Shown here: positions 35,156-47,322 of the stretch, piece after piece | Layout: each line of letters begins with the position of its first letter | How positions within the stretch are numbered: position 1 is the first letter of the stretch | Assembly: GCF_051014685.1 (NCBI RefSeq) | Contig: NC_135055.1 | Location: forward strand, 15,984,001-16,048,000 | Direction of reading: 5' to 3' | DNA from: Ptiloglossa arizonensis | Taxonomy: Eukaryota > Arthropoda > Insecta > Hymenoptera > Colletidae | Length of the DNA: 64,000 bases | Made by a program: the position numbers and the translations under genes | The notes under the pieces: generated by a model | The model's input: only the letters and a program-made list of their open reading frames with translations | What the model was told of the DNA's origin: nothing | Databases searched by the model: none

Positions 35156-35449
35156 AGAAAAGAGACGAGCGGCGGTGGGTAACCGGAAACGGGAGGGGGG
35201 GCACGACACGAGATACCCTCCCCACCCCAACCTCTGGACGACGTCGTTCTTTTTTTTCCCCCCTCGACGCGGAAGGCGGTGTTGGACGCGCTCGGTCGTC
35301 ACGGGACAGGGAGGGAGATGGGGAGGACCATACGCGACGATACTTTGTCGTAGGGGATCAACTGAGAGACTACAAGACTCCAAGCGAAACGAATACAAAG
35401 TAACAATTTGTGTTGTGTGCCTAACATTCGAGCGAGAGACTGGAACACG

Positions 35450-35650
35450 CGTGTATATGTATATATGTGTGTGTGTGTGTATACATATGTATATGGATAT
35501 GTGTAAACTTATGTGCATATATATATATACATATGTGTGGGTGGGTGTGTATACTATACGCGTGCACATGGATTTGTGGTACGCGTGTACACGCGTGTTT
35601 GTACACAGAGATGATATATATATATATATACATACATATACACGCGAGAA
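35450..35650. repeat. TG/TA microsatellite cluster
   Basis: Interrupted (TG)n, (TA)n and CACG runs, including TATATGTATATATG at about 35454 and an (AT)n at about 35614-35630. Six-frame translations here are simple Tyr/Ile/Cys/Val repeats without meaning. Confidence 0.9.
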
Positions 35651-35702
35651 AGAGGGATACGGTGGTTGGATGGACGCTCTTCGCGCGCGCTGTTGTTCAC
35701 GG

Positions 35703-35767
35703 GCGAGAGAGAGAGAGAGAGAGAAAGAAAGATTGCGCGTGTATGTGTGTGCGTGTGTGTGCGCGCG
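35703..35767. repeat. GA and GT microsatellites
   Basis: (GA)n at about 35705-35724, then AAGAAAG, then (GT)n interrupted by GC to about 35765. Simple sequence only. Confidence 0.9.
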
Positions 35768-36299
35768 TCTCTCGGGAGCACACCGCTGCCACCCGGGATA
35801 CCAAACGGCGCCGTGGCGGCGGCGTCACTCGTCGTCTATTCTCCGAGTCATTCCTGTACCGGAAGCGGGACGGTAGGCGGGATCCACCGGGGGTTGGTGA
35901 AGAGGAGAGCGCACCGAGAATAAGGGAGAGAGAGAGGACGATGAAGAGGAAAATTACGATCAGAGAGCGACTCGATTGGGGGCACGACTCGCGAGAGAAA
36001 TCACGACTGAAAATTCACGAAGCGTCTCGCATGGCGCTCCGGTCGCCCCCCTACACACATTCATTTTCCAGAAACAGAAAACAGAAAAGGCAAAAAAAAA
36101 ATTAATAATAAATAAAGAAACAAACGGATAAACGACATAAAAGAAACCACGAGAACGTTTCGAGAACGCTTACCGAGGGAGAGAGAAAGAAAAGAGAGAA
36201 GGGGGGGGGAGGTAGTGTGATAGTTACTGATCACGGACGAGAGAAAAAAAAACGGAAAGAAAACGGGACGAACAATTCAACGGGGCGTGGCGTTTGCAA

Positions 36300-36390
36300 A
36301 CAAAAAATATTATAAATATATAAATATATAAATATATATTTAAATATATAAATACATGTATAAATCTATGTATAAATATTAATGTGTGGC
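36300..36390. repeat. TATAAA-type AT-rich repeat
   Basis: Repeated 'AAATATATA' units at about 36307-36382. Contains no coding information. Confidence 0.8.
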
Positions 36391-37321
36391 TGTGAACACA
36401 TTTCATTTAGATACTATGTAACGTGATAAGATTGAAATCGAGGACGAGCGGTGCGACACGGAGAGAGAGAACATACCCGGTGGGCCGGTGGGCCGGTGGT
36501 GGGGGAACCGGGGACCGATCTGGCGGAGAGGACACGCGGTGGGGGAGATCGTTTTCCCATTCGTTTCTTTCTTTCGGTTGCCGCGCGGGAACCGGGCGAC
36601 TGTCGCACCGCGTGAAACACCGTAAAACACGCGGGAAAACGGACACGTACACGCGCACACGTTCCACGCCGGAAGAGACACAACGACGAACGAGATCGCG
36701 CTTCCCAGATAAAAACGGAAAGAGAAATAAAAAAAAAAATATAAGAAAAGCGCCTCGTTCGTTCGCGCGAGAGACGAAGACGAAAACCGTTCTCTTCCCG
36801 ATGGACCCTCGAGACACCACTGCCGCGAGGGGTGGGGTCGGAGAGGGGATAGGGGCGCGAGGGTAGGGGAAACGAACCCTGGAAACCATCGAAGGACGCG
36901 ACCCAGAGGTAAATCCGTGCGCTTTCTCGCGCGTCCTCTCGAGACGGGATCCTTCGTCGCGCGCGCGCATGCGCGGTTCAGCGATCCTCGCGGCGGACCT
37001 AGTCTCTCGACAGAAATGGGCGAAATTACGCGCAACCTGCTCCGACGATGCTCGAGAACGAGAACGATCGTGGTTCGAACATTTCCTAAATTTGAGACGA
37101 CGAGAGGTAGATTTAAACGAAAACGAAAAGGAAAAAAAAACGAAAAAATAAAACGAAAAGAAAAAAAAGAAACTAGACGCGCCACAGTTCGAGCGGACAA
37201 GAATTTCGCCCATCTCTGGTCTCTCGTGGCCGGCGGCAAACAGCTTGCATAACTTTCTTTATTAGATACCGTAATTATTTAATACCGCGAGCGAGAGCGT
37301 CGCCACGTTCAACTTGCGCGA
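36391..37321. other. GC-rich, simple-sequence-rich region, no gene assigned
   Basis: Short GGGCCGGT repeats at about 36480-36500, CpG-rich DNA to about 37070, then purine-rich A/G DNA to about 37175. Two overlapping minus-strand frames of 278 and 268 codons (36403-37239) are compositional by-products: different registers, Ser/Arg/Phe-rich, no domain. Motif matches include a NRF1/Ewg-type site at 36964. Could be distal Tent5 3' UTR. Confidence 0.45.
36964..36975. promoter_or_regulatory. NRF1/Ewg-type palindrome CGCGCATGCGCG
   Basis: Matches the YGCGCATGCGCR consensus. It lies in a CpG-rich stretch 2.4 kb downstream of the Tent5 stop; a second match is at 52284-52295. Motif only. Confidence 0.3.
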
Positions 37322-37335
37322 TTGTGTGTGTGCGT

Positions 37336-37384
<49 letters not shown>
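37322..37384. repeat. GT microsatellite
   Basis: About 30 GT dinucleotides with few interruptions. Smaller GT runs at about 37513-37524 and 37555-37573. Confidence 0.95.
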
Positions 37385-37385
<1 letters not shown>

Positions 37386-37735
37386 TTGCGCGGGTATGCG
37401 CGCTACGCTACATCCGCGCACGCGCGCGGAAGACACCGACCACGGAATCTTCGGGAGTGTTGTAGCGCGCGAGCGCGCACGCACGTACGTGCACTGTTAC
37501 GACGTAGACGAAGTGTGTGTGTGTTTGTATGCGTGGTGTCTTATGTACGTTGCGCGTGTGTGTGTGTGTGTGTCGGTACTCGCGTCCGTCTTTATATGCG
37601 CGTGTCCGTATCGACTGGTGACCCCGTTAGTTAGCTCAGTCAGTCACTTTGCTCGCTCGCTCGCTCATCGGTTACTCTAGCCCAGGCCTCGCTCGCTCAC
37701 TCTTCCTTTCAGTTTGCAGGCGAAAGTAAAGGCCT

Positions 37736-37741
37736 AATAAA
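37736..37741 (+). terminator. Candidate distal polyadenylation signal AATAAA
   Basis: Canonical hexamer followed about 18-35 bases downstream by a GT-rich segment (GGTTTTTCTGGTATATCGCGTGTT region), the usual arrangement of a cleavage site. It would fit the end of a long Tent5 3' UTR isoform (about 3.1 kb). Inference only. Confidence 0.3.
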
Positions 37742-37847
37742 AAGCCCGCAAACTGGTTTTTCTGGTATATCGCGTGTTAATGCTAAGGAGAGCCAGGCCG
37801 ACTGGCGTGCACCCGGTGCACCTCCATCCGCCTGTTCTACGCCGCTC

Positions 37848-37893
37848 TACTACCACCACCATCACCACCACCACCACCACCACCGTCACCACC
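37848..37893. repeat. ACC trinucleotide microsatellite
   Basis: About 14 ACC/CAC triplets with single interruptions. Encodes Thr or His runs in shadow frames. Confidence 0.92.
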
Positions 37894-38254
37894 CTGAGCT
37901 CCTCACTCACCACGTACACGGCTGTAATCCTCGTCTATCGCTTTTTCGACTGTCACCGGTGCGTTAACCTACTCGACGTTAACACTGGTCGAGTCTTTGC
38001 TCCGGATCTCCCCCCTAACGTCGATACTCCTCTGTTCCATCGCCCCGGTACGTATCTGGATAACCCGTACCGGGAAACACGCGCCGCGACGAAACGTGGG
38101 TACTCGCGAGCGGGCACAACGCGTTGAGATCTTCGACGACTGATTCGGGAACCTTGGATGTCACGATCGAAAGTTGTGCAATCGATTTGGTTCCTCCGGT
38201 GCACCGGAGAATCTTCGTGAGAAGGATTGACTATAAATACCTAGAATCGCGGAG

Positions 38255-39980
38255 GTGCAAATCTTCAACACGGAGATGACTTGGGTCTCCACTCTTGACA
38301 GTTTAGAGTAGAGGTTCAGTAGCGATCGTGTGTTGAGACGGTGTGGATTTTGAAGATACTTTGAGACTGGGTAGTTGACAGTTGAAAGATGGAAGGAAGC
38401 TTGAACATCGAGATGACTTGAGTTGGATATCTCCGGTGTTGAAAGTTAGGGCGAACGTGTTCAGTAGCGATCGTGTGTTGAGACGGTGTTGATTTTGAGG
38501 GTACTTTGAGAGCCGAGGAGTTGACAAAATTTAGAATAGGTCGTAGATATGAATCTTCAACATCGAGATGACTCGAGTCGGATGTCTCCGCTCTTGATAA
38601 TTTAAGTAGCCATCGTGCGTGGGGTGTCGATTTTGAAGGTACTTTTAAACTGTGGCGTATAATACACCATAGATATCAATCCTCAACATCGAGGTGACTT
38701 GAGCCGGATACATCCGGATGCTCTTGAAAGTTTAGGTAGCAATCGCGTATCGAAATGGTATCAACTTTGAAGAGTTGACAGTTGTAATTTAGGATACGTT
38801 AGAAATACGAATCTTTGACACTGAGATGACTTGGGTCGGATATCTCCGCTCATAAACAATTGATTAGCGATCGTGTGTTGAGATAGTATCAACTTCGAGG
38901 GTACTCGGAGGGCTGAGGATTTCGTTAACAGTTGAAATTTCAAATACACCGTAGATATGGATTTTCAACATCAAGGTGACCCGAGTCGAATATCTCGACT
39001 TTTGAATGTTTGGGAATGTATACTATCATCTTTGGAGGTACTCGGAGACTTCTGCTGGTAGTTGACAATTCGAGGTTTCGATTCTGTAAACCTACGGTCG
39101 AGGTTATTCGAGTGGAAACGATCGATCTCGAATGTTTAAGTAGTGGCTGTTAACCAGATCTTTCCCGTGTACACCGAGCAGCCCTTTGACTGGATTCCTT
39201 TAGACAACTCTCGAGCGGAGACTTCGACCGAAGTTCGATTAGCATTTGAACTTTCGAATCCTGCGCGATCGTTGGATTGTCTTCGACATCTCGAGATGAC
39301 TAGAATCGGAATTCTCGATTCTGAAAGCTAATGTAACAGTGCCTATTAAAGACGAGTTTGCTGCATATATTGAACAGCTCCTCGATTCGACTAGCTTGGA
39401 CAACTTTGGTATATCCTTAGCATTACGATCTTTACAATTCTTCTTGATCGTTGGGCGTAAATCTTTGACCGCGAAATGACTCGAGTCGAACATCTCGACT
39501 TTTGAAAATTTAATATCGCTCAAAAGTTCGCATACCTAGTTATCTATCCCTCAAACGTTTCTCAAACTACTCGCAGACTTCCATTGAGGCACCCTTAGGA
39601 CGTGAACCTTCAACATCGACACTGCTCGAGTCTCTGTTGGAAGTTTGTTGCCTCGTGAACGAAAATTTCTTCGATCGAATACCAACAACTAGAACTTTCG
39701 AACGAATCTCGAGTTGCTCGACTTCTTCGAAGCACTGTCGAAGCTCGAGTCGAAGAACGCGTTCAGTGAGCAGGGAACATCGAGATGACACGAGTCGAAC
39801 ACCTCGACTTTCGAAAGGAACGAAAACTACGCGTTGGTACGGTGATGTTCAACCATCCCAAATTGAACAGTTTGCTCCGTAGGATCTTCGTAAGTTTCTT
39901 GAACTCGATTCCTTCTACCAGAGATTCGAGATTCGTTTCATCCTAAGGATCACTCGAGTGGACTTCAGCACTTTGAACAA
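38255..39980. repeat. Large degenerate tandem array, unit about 125-190 bp, about 12 copies
   Basis: A marker block of the type CATCGAGATGACTCGAGTCG occurs near 38273, 38410, 38565, 38691, 38823, 38973, 39100, 39293, 39473, 39616, 39782 and 39948. In the first half each unit also carries 'GTAGCGATCGTGTGTTGAGA', 'GATTTTGAnGGTACTTTGAGA' and 'AGTTGACAGTT'. Copies become more diverged and longer toward the 3' end. The short marker block stays recognisable when the rest has decayed. Confidence 0.88.
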
Positions 39981-42744
39981 GTTCAGCCCGAGATGAAAGT
40001 CAAATTGTCGAACTTTGGAACTCGGATAGTTTTATCGTTTCGTTTGTTGAAACGAAGAAACGTAACGTCTGACGTTTAAATCGAACGTTAAATTTGGAAA
40101 ATTCATTCACGATACGCTCGGATATTGCGATTGGAGGATTTCTTTCTTCGTTGGAACCGAAACTTCGATTCTAGAATTTTGGAACACGTGCACTTCCGTC
40201 GTTCCTTTTTTTCAAAATATCAAAAATTGTTCCCCGACTCTGAACGGGCGACGATCTCGAATCGATTGAAAAGACACTCCTTCGAGGATCCAAAAATGAA
40301 AAATAAACAAAAAAGAAAACACGTTCGAAGATTCCAAAGATTCTCGATTACCCATCGAAGTAGACTGGTATCAAAACCAGATAATCATCGAGTCGAGTCT
40401 CTAATCGTTCTCTTGATTCGTCTTATCGATTCGAAGCTAGGCTTTAAAAATGGCGTCCTCGACATCGATCACCGTCACAATTTGTCAGTTTCGATCCGGA
40501 TTACCCGATCGTTTCAACAACGGATGACAGATTCACGAGACGTATACATACATACATATACACACATTACATATATTCGTTGTATGAATTTAAACAAAAA
40601 AAAAAAAAAACCGTGTGCGTGTGTGTAACCCTTTAACCGGGCGCATTCGAGAAACTCCTCTCGCGTCTTTTATCGCAAACTTTTGTATTTTTCCCGAGAA
40701 ATCGTACCGCGTTTAATAAACATTATCGATGGAGAAAGAAAAAAAAAAGAACACGTTTTTTAACCGTTTTTATAAATAACCATTTTTCGGTGACATCGTA
40801 CCGACGAATCGGAGAATCTGTTTTCCAAAGGCCTATATCTATATATGTGTGTGTATACTTTCCGAAGAAATTTATCGAACGAGTATAATAAAAGTTAAAT
40901 CTATTATAAATCACGATTAAGGGGTTCACGAATTTCGCACTTGGAACACGATCCGACGGAACGAGATTCGCGTCGGGAATTGAAATTTTTTTTCGTTTTT
41001 AGATGAAAGTAGATCGTTCGACAACGAGAAGAAAAAGAAGCACTGTAATTTTTTAGAAAGTATATTAATAACGTGGCGAACGACATTTTATGGAATTGTT
41101 TATTCCACCGGCGGGATTCGAGGCTAATCGTTTTTTAAACGCGCAGTTTATCGCGAGATCGATCAACGGATATATCGGGGACCTTGATTCGACCCTCGCT
41201 TTTTTTTTTTTTTTTTTTTCGTTAAACGCTCGACGTTCGTTTCTTCGTTAAGAGCTCGATGCGCGCGCAGCAGGGCGATCGATCGAACAGACCGACGAAT
41301 CTCTCGAGAATCGATTCCTCGAATCGCTATCGCTCGAAAGTTTCGGTTGCGCGCGAACTTCGAATGAGCTACACGATAAAAGAGAATTTACCCCGAAATG
41401 ATGACTGTAAATTACCTTTTCGATTACTTATCGATACGAGTAACGTATAAATAGTCTCGAAGGAGTCGTTTGTAACGTCAACTTGCGAATGTAAAATTGA
41501 AATTGTGCTTAGAGGTATCCGAGAAAAGTAGCGTAAAAAAAAAAGAAAAAAAGGAACAATGTAGAAATAGAAACGAAATTAGATAATAGCGCGCGTTTAT
41601 CGCAATTTTAATTTTACGTTTATCCCGGGAAAGAAAAAAATAGCTCGTTCGAGACCGACGATTTAATTATTGCATATAAAGGAAAAGAAAAAAAAAAGAA
41701 AAAAACGAATTAACTATATCGCGACAAGCACTCTCTTCGATAGTTTCCAATAAATGTTTTATCTTCCTCTTTCATCTATCTCGCAGAAACGTTCTAATCT
41801 TTCGATTTCAACACGTACAAGTAGCGTGATTCTTTCTGCTCTGGAGGGGGGGAACGTCGCTTGCCAATTGGACGATTCCTCGAGTATATATTTTCTCGTC
41901 GCATTTCGATTCTATATTGTCAATTTTTCCACTCTGAAACAGCGATGGAACACCGAGTAGAATTTTCGAAAACTTTCGCCGTACAATCGTTCCGATGCAA
42001 AGATTCGAACAGTGCTGTGCGGAGATGCAGTATCAGTGTGCATCGAGCATGTATTCCGAACGCCCATGGGCGTTCCACGCACGATCGACATCGATCGATA
42101 TCTCGTAAACACCTGTAGCTCCAAAAGCGTTGGAAATCGTCGGAAACTCGACGAACCGCTATCGTGGTATCGATAATAGTAGTGTATCCTTGATTTGTAA
42201 GAAAAATTGTACTGCAAAAGTTTCGTAAAATATCTTCCTTCCACGTGAAATGAAAAAATTCAGCGACGTGTAATTGTAAGCAAACTTTCGATCGATGGTT
42301 TCACATCCTCGACCAGGTTCCTCATCCGAGGGTATCGATCCTCCCCTCCCTAAAGAGCGAAGTTCTCGAACAGATCGAGGATCTCCCCAAAATCGAAAAT
42401 ATCTATCTTTCAATAAATGCTATCTTTTAATTAAATTTCATACGATCGTACGTAGGTTTCGTTCGTGATCAGATCGGCACGATCGAGTACCAAAGACGTG
42501 GAATCCTCTCGATCGAGCTGTGTCCCGCGATCGATCGATCGTGCTCGACGGGACGCGCGTAAATAATTAACCGTTAAATTGTCCCGATAAAGGACCTCGT
42601 CACACGGACTCGCAGCGAAGAACGGACCGGAAGTCGCCCTCCTAGAAAAAATTGCAATTAGCTCGAGGATAGAAGACTGGCCTTTCTTTCTTCTTCGTGT
42701 AATTCTCGCGTGGACGCTCGACCCGTTTCCTTTGACTGGAAAAC
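39981..42744. other. Intergenic, no gene seen
   Basis: Mixed composition with poly-A/T tracts at about 40596-40610, 40738-40749 and 41201-41219, and a short TACA/CATA microsatellite at about 40548-40575. A perfect 18-bp palindrome lies at 42058-42075. No recognisable open frame or RNA gene. Confidence 0.5.
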
Positions 42745-43125
42745 TACGAACGGTTCGAAAAATATTCGAAACGATCTTGAGTGTCTAGGGGAGAGACCAC
42801 GATCGGTTCGAAAAGTATTCGAAACGATTTTGAGTGTCTAAAGGAGAGATTAAAATCGGTTAAAAAATATTCGGAAGTGCTCGAGGGAGGGACGTTTGAA
42901 AAATATTCTAAACGATCTCTTGTACCCAAGGGAAGGACCACGATCGGTTCGAAAAGCATTCGAAACGATTTTGAGTGTCTAGGGGAGAGACCACGATCGG
43001 TTCGAAAAGTATTCGAAACGATTTTGAGTGTCTAGGGGAGAGACCACGATCGGTTCGAGAAATATTCGAAACGATTTTGAGTGCTTAAAGGAGAGACTAA
43101 AATCGGTTTGAAAAATTGTCGAAAA
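42745..43125. repeat. Tandem array, unit 53 bp, about 7-8 copies
   Basis: CGGTTCGAAAAnTATTCGAA starts copies at about 42751, 42804, 42857, 42945, 42998, 43051 and 43104; most spacings are 53 bp. Units contain 'ACGATTTTGAGTGTCTAGGGGAGAGACCACGAT' (quoted only in part). 53 is not a multiple of three, so frame is not maintained between copies and there is no coding significance. Confidence 0.93.
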
Positions 43126-43479
43126 CACCGATGAGAATCGGATCACCATCGCGAGTCGAACTTTCGCGTCGATCCCAAAGGGAGAGTGAACTTCGATCGA
43201 GAGATCGGCGCCCCTGACAAAAAAAAAAATCGTGGCGATGAAGCAATTAAAAAAGGGACGGAGTCGTTAACCGAGATTTGTTGCTTGTAAATCGACGATG
43301 ATGTCACCTCGAACGAGCGTGCAGCGTGATCGATGCACCGAGCGAATTGTCAATCGTGCCTAGAACTTTCATCGCAAAAAGAAAAGAAACGGGAAGAAAG
43401 GGAAGAACACACTATGTACAGAATGCTACCGAAACACGAGAACGATGTTTGTTGCGTTTGGGGTGGGAGGAATGATAAT

Positions 43480-43480
43480 A

Positions 43481-43532
<52 letters not shown>
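43480..43532. repeat. GAT trinucleotide microsatellite
   Basis: About 17 GAT triplets, preceded by two ATA-containing variants. Reads as an Asp or Met run on + and Ser/His/Ile on -, which explains the odd homopolymeric peptides in all frames. Confidence 0.97.
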
Positions 43533-43643
43533 GGAACGGGGAGGGGGAAACATCGAATTTAGAAAGCGTCGTCGATATTCGGAGATTCGTCTACCGCGTA
43601 CGAATGAAGTTTCTTTTCTTTTTTTATTAATATTATTAATATA

Positions 43644-43692
<49 letters not shown>
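43644..43692. repeat. ATT trinucleotide microsatellite
   Basis: About 15 ATT triplets, 110 bp from the GAT tract. Reads as Asn or Ile runs in shadow frames. Confidence 0.97.
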
Positions 43693-43693
<1 letters not shown>

Positions 43694-44090
43694 CATTATC
43701 GTTAATTGTCGTGTATTCGATCCGCGATGCTCGAGTTGGAAACGTGAATAATAACCATATAAATACGCTCGCCAAACACGGATTTTTGTACGATGATGCC
43801 GCGCGACACTGTACTCGCCCCGATGATTATAATGATTTTTATATTTGAAAGAGAAGAAGGAAATAAAATGCATTTACCTGACACAACACTATGGTTATTA
43901 TTCAACAGTACGTGAGATTGGTTTCCCGTTGACAGGATGGATGGTAGCGTTTAACAGAATTCGAGGTTAGGTTACCAAAAATGGCCGACGGTACGAGGAG
44001 TATTTCGTTTCACATTTACCGATCGTAGAGCGATGGAATTCGACGGGGGGAAAAAAATTAATTCTGCGGCGCAAGAGTGTGCGTGTGCAC
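43693..44090. other. Intergenic, no gene seen
   Basis: Unremarkable AT-rich DNA up to the left end of the inverted-repeat element. Contains GGTTAGGTTACC near 43969, a chance-size telomere-like match. Confidence 0.5.
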
Positions 44091-44530
44091 GTATATACAC
44101 AGAGTGTCTCGTAAAATATGAGTAGTTCAAGAGTCAATTTTGTCGCACGAGAATAAATTGAACACTTCGTGTACACACTTTCTGCCCCCCCCCCCCTGTG
44201 GTAACCGAGATTGCATTTTTTTAACGTTTCGATAAGTTTCGTCGTAAACTGAATTTTAGCGTCAGAAATTTCACGTAGATATATTTATGCACACACACTA
44301 TTCGATACACATCATGCATCATCGTAGGCGGCTGTTTGTATACACATATACACATATAATGTCCCATTAATCATTTTCGGTCCGTTCTTTCGAAATCAGC
44401 AGTAAGTTAATGTGAGAATAAATATTTGGATAAGACAAACGTTTGTAAAAATCTGTTTTATTATTTTTTTTGTGTTTTGTGTTCGCATCGTCGAAAGCGT
44501 GCTCGTATCTTATGAAACACCCTGTATATA
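44091..44530. mobile_element. Small non-autonomous DNA transposon-like element with terminal inverted repeats (about 440 bp)
   Basis: The left end (44091-44122) and the right end (44502-44530, opposite strand) are imperfect inverted repeats: 24 of 29 positions match with a 2-base gap. The right end reads as TATACAGGGTGTTTCATAA on the minus strand, and ACACCCTGTATA-type termini recur in insect repeats. The ends lie in TATA-rich flanks, so a TA-type target duplication is possible but not provable. The interior has no transposase, only AT-rich DNA, poly-C at 44186-44198 and a TACACATA microsatellite. The superfamily is not assigned. Confidence 0.6.
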
Positions 44531-47016
44531 CACGCAGCCACTGGAACATCGAGGCGAGTTTCCATCGGTTGTAAAAGTTCTTTCATCGGAGTACACCGAC
44601 AAAGCGGTCTCATTGTGTTCGTATCGGTGATAACAACTTCTGGTGAACGTAACGCGCGACAAATCGCGCGAATTCGACGGAAACGAGTCTGTAATTTTTA
44701 AACGAAACTTTCCCCGGCTCAGTGCACCTCGTTATTAAGCTCCGTTCGATCGAAATATTTTCATTTTGCCAAATACTCGCCGCACTTCCCGGGCGAGAGT
44801 ACAAAATTCATTTTCTCGAAAACTAACGGAGACACGAAATGGAAACGACAAGTAGCTTCTAGAGTATGTACCGGTGAATTTATTGAAATAATAAAACCGA
44901 AAGAAAATACGTATGTTTATTTTAAGCGAAGCGCGTTGCTACGACCGAGTGTGTTAAACTATGAATCGATCCACACGCGAATAGGAAATGTTCGTCGACG
45001 AGAAATGTTCGATCACCCGGACGAAAGACAAAGACTGTCCGCATCGATTGAATCGGGAAAAAGAGCCCGAAAACGAGAAGAAAAAAAATCGACGCTGGAA
45101 GATCCATGAAAAGAAAAAGAAAAAAAACAAAATAATAATTCCAAGTCGATCACACCCCTCTCCTTCCTTTCTTTCGATCGGATCGTGTCTCGAAGCTTCT
45201 CGAATCTCGGTGAAAGAATCGTCCCTAAGGGCGTCAAGATCCCTATCGAACTCAACAGCGATAAGAACAATGCGTGTCCGTTCTATTCATCCGTATATAT
45301 AATATACAGTATATATATACATATACATATATACCTACCTTTATAATATATCGTCATTCTATTTTAATACTGGAGGAACATGGCCAATCGCGCGACTATC
45401 TACCCTGATGAAACGGTAGACGTTCTAATGAAAACGTACCGCGTGTTAATTGCGCCAATCAGAAGGGACGAGATCCGTGGCAGGGCGAAAAAATCGCGTG
45501 CAAAACTATAAAGATTCACCGTGGTCCTTTTAGCGTTCGCGTAAATCGCGCGAGTACTACTGTGCCTCCGACGCAAGAACGCGGCCGAGGGGGGGTCTGG
45601 AGCGGTGGAGGGGGAGGGGACGACGACGTAGGAACCGCGTTCACCGCAAGCGGTCGTCGTGCCAGAGTTGGGTGAGGAGTATCGCAACGATCCGTCGACG
45701 CGTCGCTGTCCCGTTGTTTGTACAGTCGGTCACAAAAATCTACCTACGTCTCCGTGAACTCGCAATATTCTAGAAAATAATAAGCTTCGATAATCCACTA
45801 GGTACCTAATATGTATGCATATTGTTCGTCACTTAAACATAGAAGAGACACCTTAACGCTTAACCGTCCATTACGAACCGAAATCTCTCGCTGAACACCC
45901 ATTCCACGAATGGGACGCCATTTTGTGCAATATCTAACAACCTATCAAACATGATAGGTGCGTGGTAGGTGGAGCAGTTTCGAGCGGAAGAGTTCCAAAA
46001 TTGCGCTCGCTTCGAAACAAGTAACACGAGCGGTTCGTATCGCGCCCGCGAAGTCACGTTAACGTGAGTGCGGCCGTTGCGTGGCGGATTCGCGAACACG
46101 CGCGGACGGTTAAACGTTGCGAGACGTTGGCGTCTATCGAACAACTTCCCGAGGGAATATCGATAAATGCAACGTCTCGCGGATGTATTGAACTTCGTAT
46201 GAAAAAATTGTCTCCGTCGCTATTCTCCCTGTTTGTAATTGCGCGACAGCGTTCGTTCTCGGGTTACTATAGTTGCTCGTGCGATAGAATGGATAGATTC
46301 CGCGCGAGCGACGATACGCGACCGAGAGTATCCGAATCGATTTTCCAGCTTGAGCACCACTGGCCCCCCTCATTTGTTCCGAAGTCCCTTGAAACGGAAT
46401 TCGTCGATCGTGAATCGACGAGTTTTGAAAACAATTATCGTCTCGAGGACGCGTGGTTCGAAGCGACGAAACTTGAAAGGTGAACGTTTCAAGGTCATCA
46501 CGGTGCCAGTGGGTGAGGAGGGGGTGGAGTCCACGTTCGGACAGCAACGCTCGCGACAACTCGAAGGGCAGAGTCCTCCATTTCGTATCCATACGAGAAC
46601 GTGGCGTAGCCGTTCGATGAAATTGTTCTTTCTTCTTTTTTCTTAAATAGACACCCGAGATAAGAATGTAGAACATCGATTCACTTTTACGAGTATCCAG
46701 ATCGAAGATTTAATATTAAAAACCATAATTTACACGTCTGCACCGGTCTCATTGCGCCGATTAATCGTAGTGTGTAACTAGGGAGATTCCCCGAGATCCC
46801 CAAGGAACTTCCACCCCCTCTTTCGCGTATAACTCGTTTCAATTCCATTCGCTCGCTGTTTCGCTCGTGATTCATGGTGTCTTCATCGATCGTACAAAGT
46901 ACAATTTTCGAGGGAAGAGGAGCGAACCAGAGTCCTCTTATTTTTGTAACGATAGGCTACCGAATCTACCGATCTATCGATGAAAAAAGTAATTCATCGC
47001 CTCCGTGACCGCCACC

Positions 47017-47322
47017 ATGACGTCACAGCGAACAATTGTTATTATTATTAAACGTCTATATCGCGTCATATTACGAATACAAACGATAGAAAAGAGAATT
47101 ATAAAACGAGGCGGAACCGAAACACCGTTGTTCGAACCTAACCTCAAATCGACGGTGCGTCCCCTCCTCGCGCAGGCGCAAAACTTTTCGTCCAGCGAAC
47201 GTCCAATCATCGTTAATCGATCGTATATTCGTCGTCGAACGGACGACGAAAAAGCGAAAGCGTCGAATTGTTTCACCCAACTCTGGACTGTAAATAAATG
47301 CAGCGCACCTTTAATGACGTAG
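47017..47322 (+). other. Small open frame (101 codons) with a near-ideal start context, function unknown
   Basis: The ATG is preceded by GACCGCCACC, the optimal vertebrate-type context, and overlaps a perfect CRE palindrome (47018-47025). The predicted peptide begins with a hydrophobic/basic segment (Ile-rich then Lys/Arg), ends with a Ser/Arg/Lys-rich part, and has no recognisable domain. Insect start contexts favour A/C-rich sequence and do not need this match. With no homology and no flanking exons recognised, it may be chance. Confidence 0.2.
47018..47025. promoter_or_regulatory. CRE-type palindrome TGACGTCA
   Basis: Third perfect CREB/ATF full site in the window. It overlaps the start codon of the small frame at 47017, so only one of the two readings is likely to matter. 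Confidence 0.25.

Larger units (their letters stand above)
34595..36125 (+). other. Presumed Tent5 3' untranslated region (minimum extent)
   Basis: Follows the Tent5 stop with no intervening recognisable gene. It holds trinucleotide repeats (CGC, ACC and AAC at 34614-34790), a G-rich segment (35009-35155), TG/TA and GA microsatellites (35450-35765) and the first canonical AATAAA signals at 36107-36112 and 36111-36116. Further AATAAA hexamers at 37147 and 37736-37741 (the latter followed by a GT-rich stretch) could give longer isoforms. The true ends need transcript data. Confidence 0.5.

Noticed and set aside
36403..37239. 278- and 268-codon minus-strand frames
   Set aside because: Two overlapping registers of the same CpG- and purine-rich DNA, no domain, low-complexity Ser/Arg/Phe composition.
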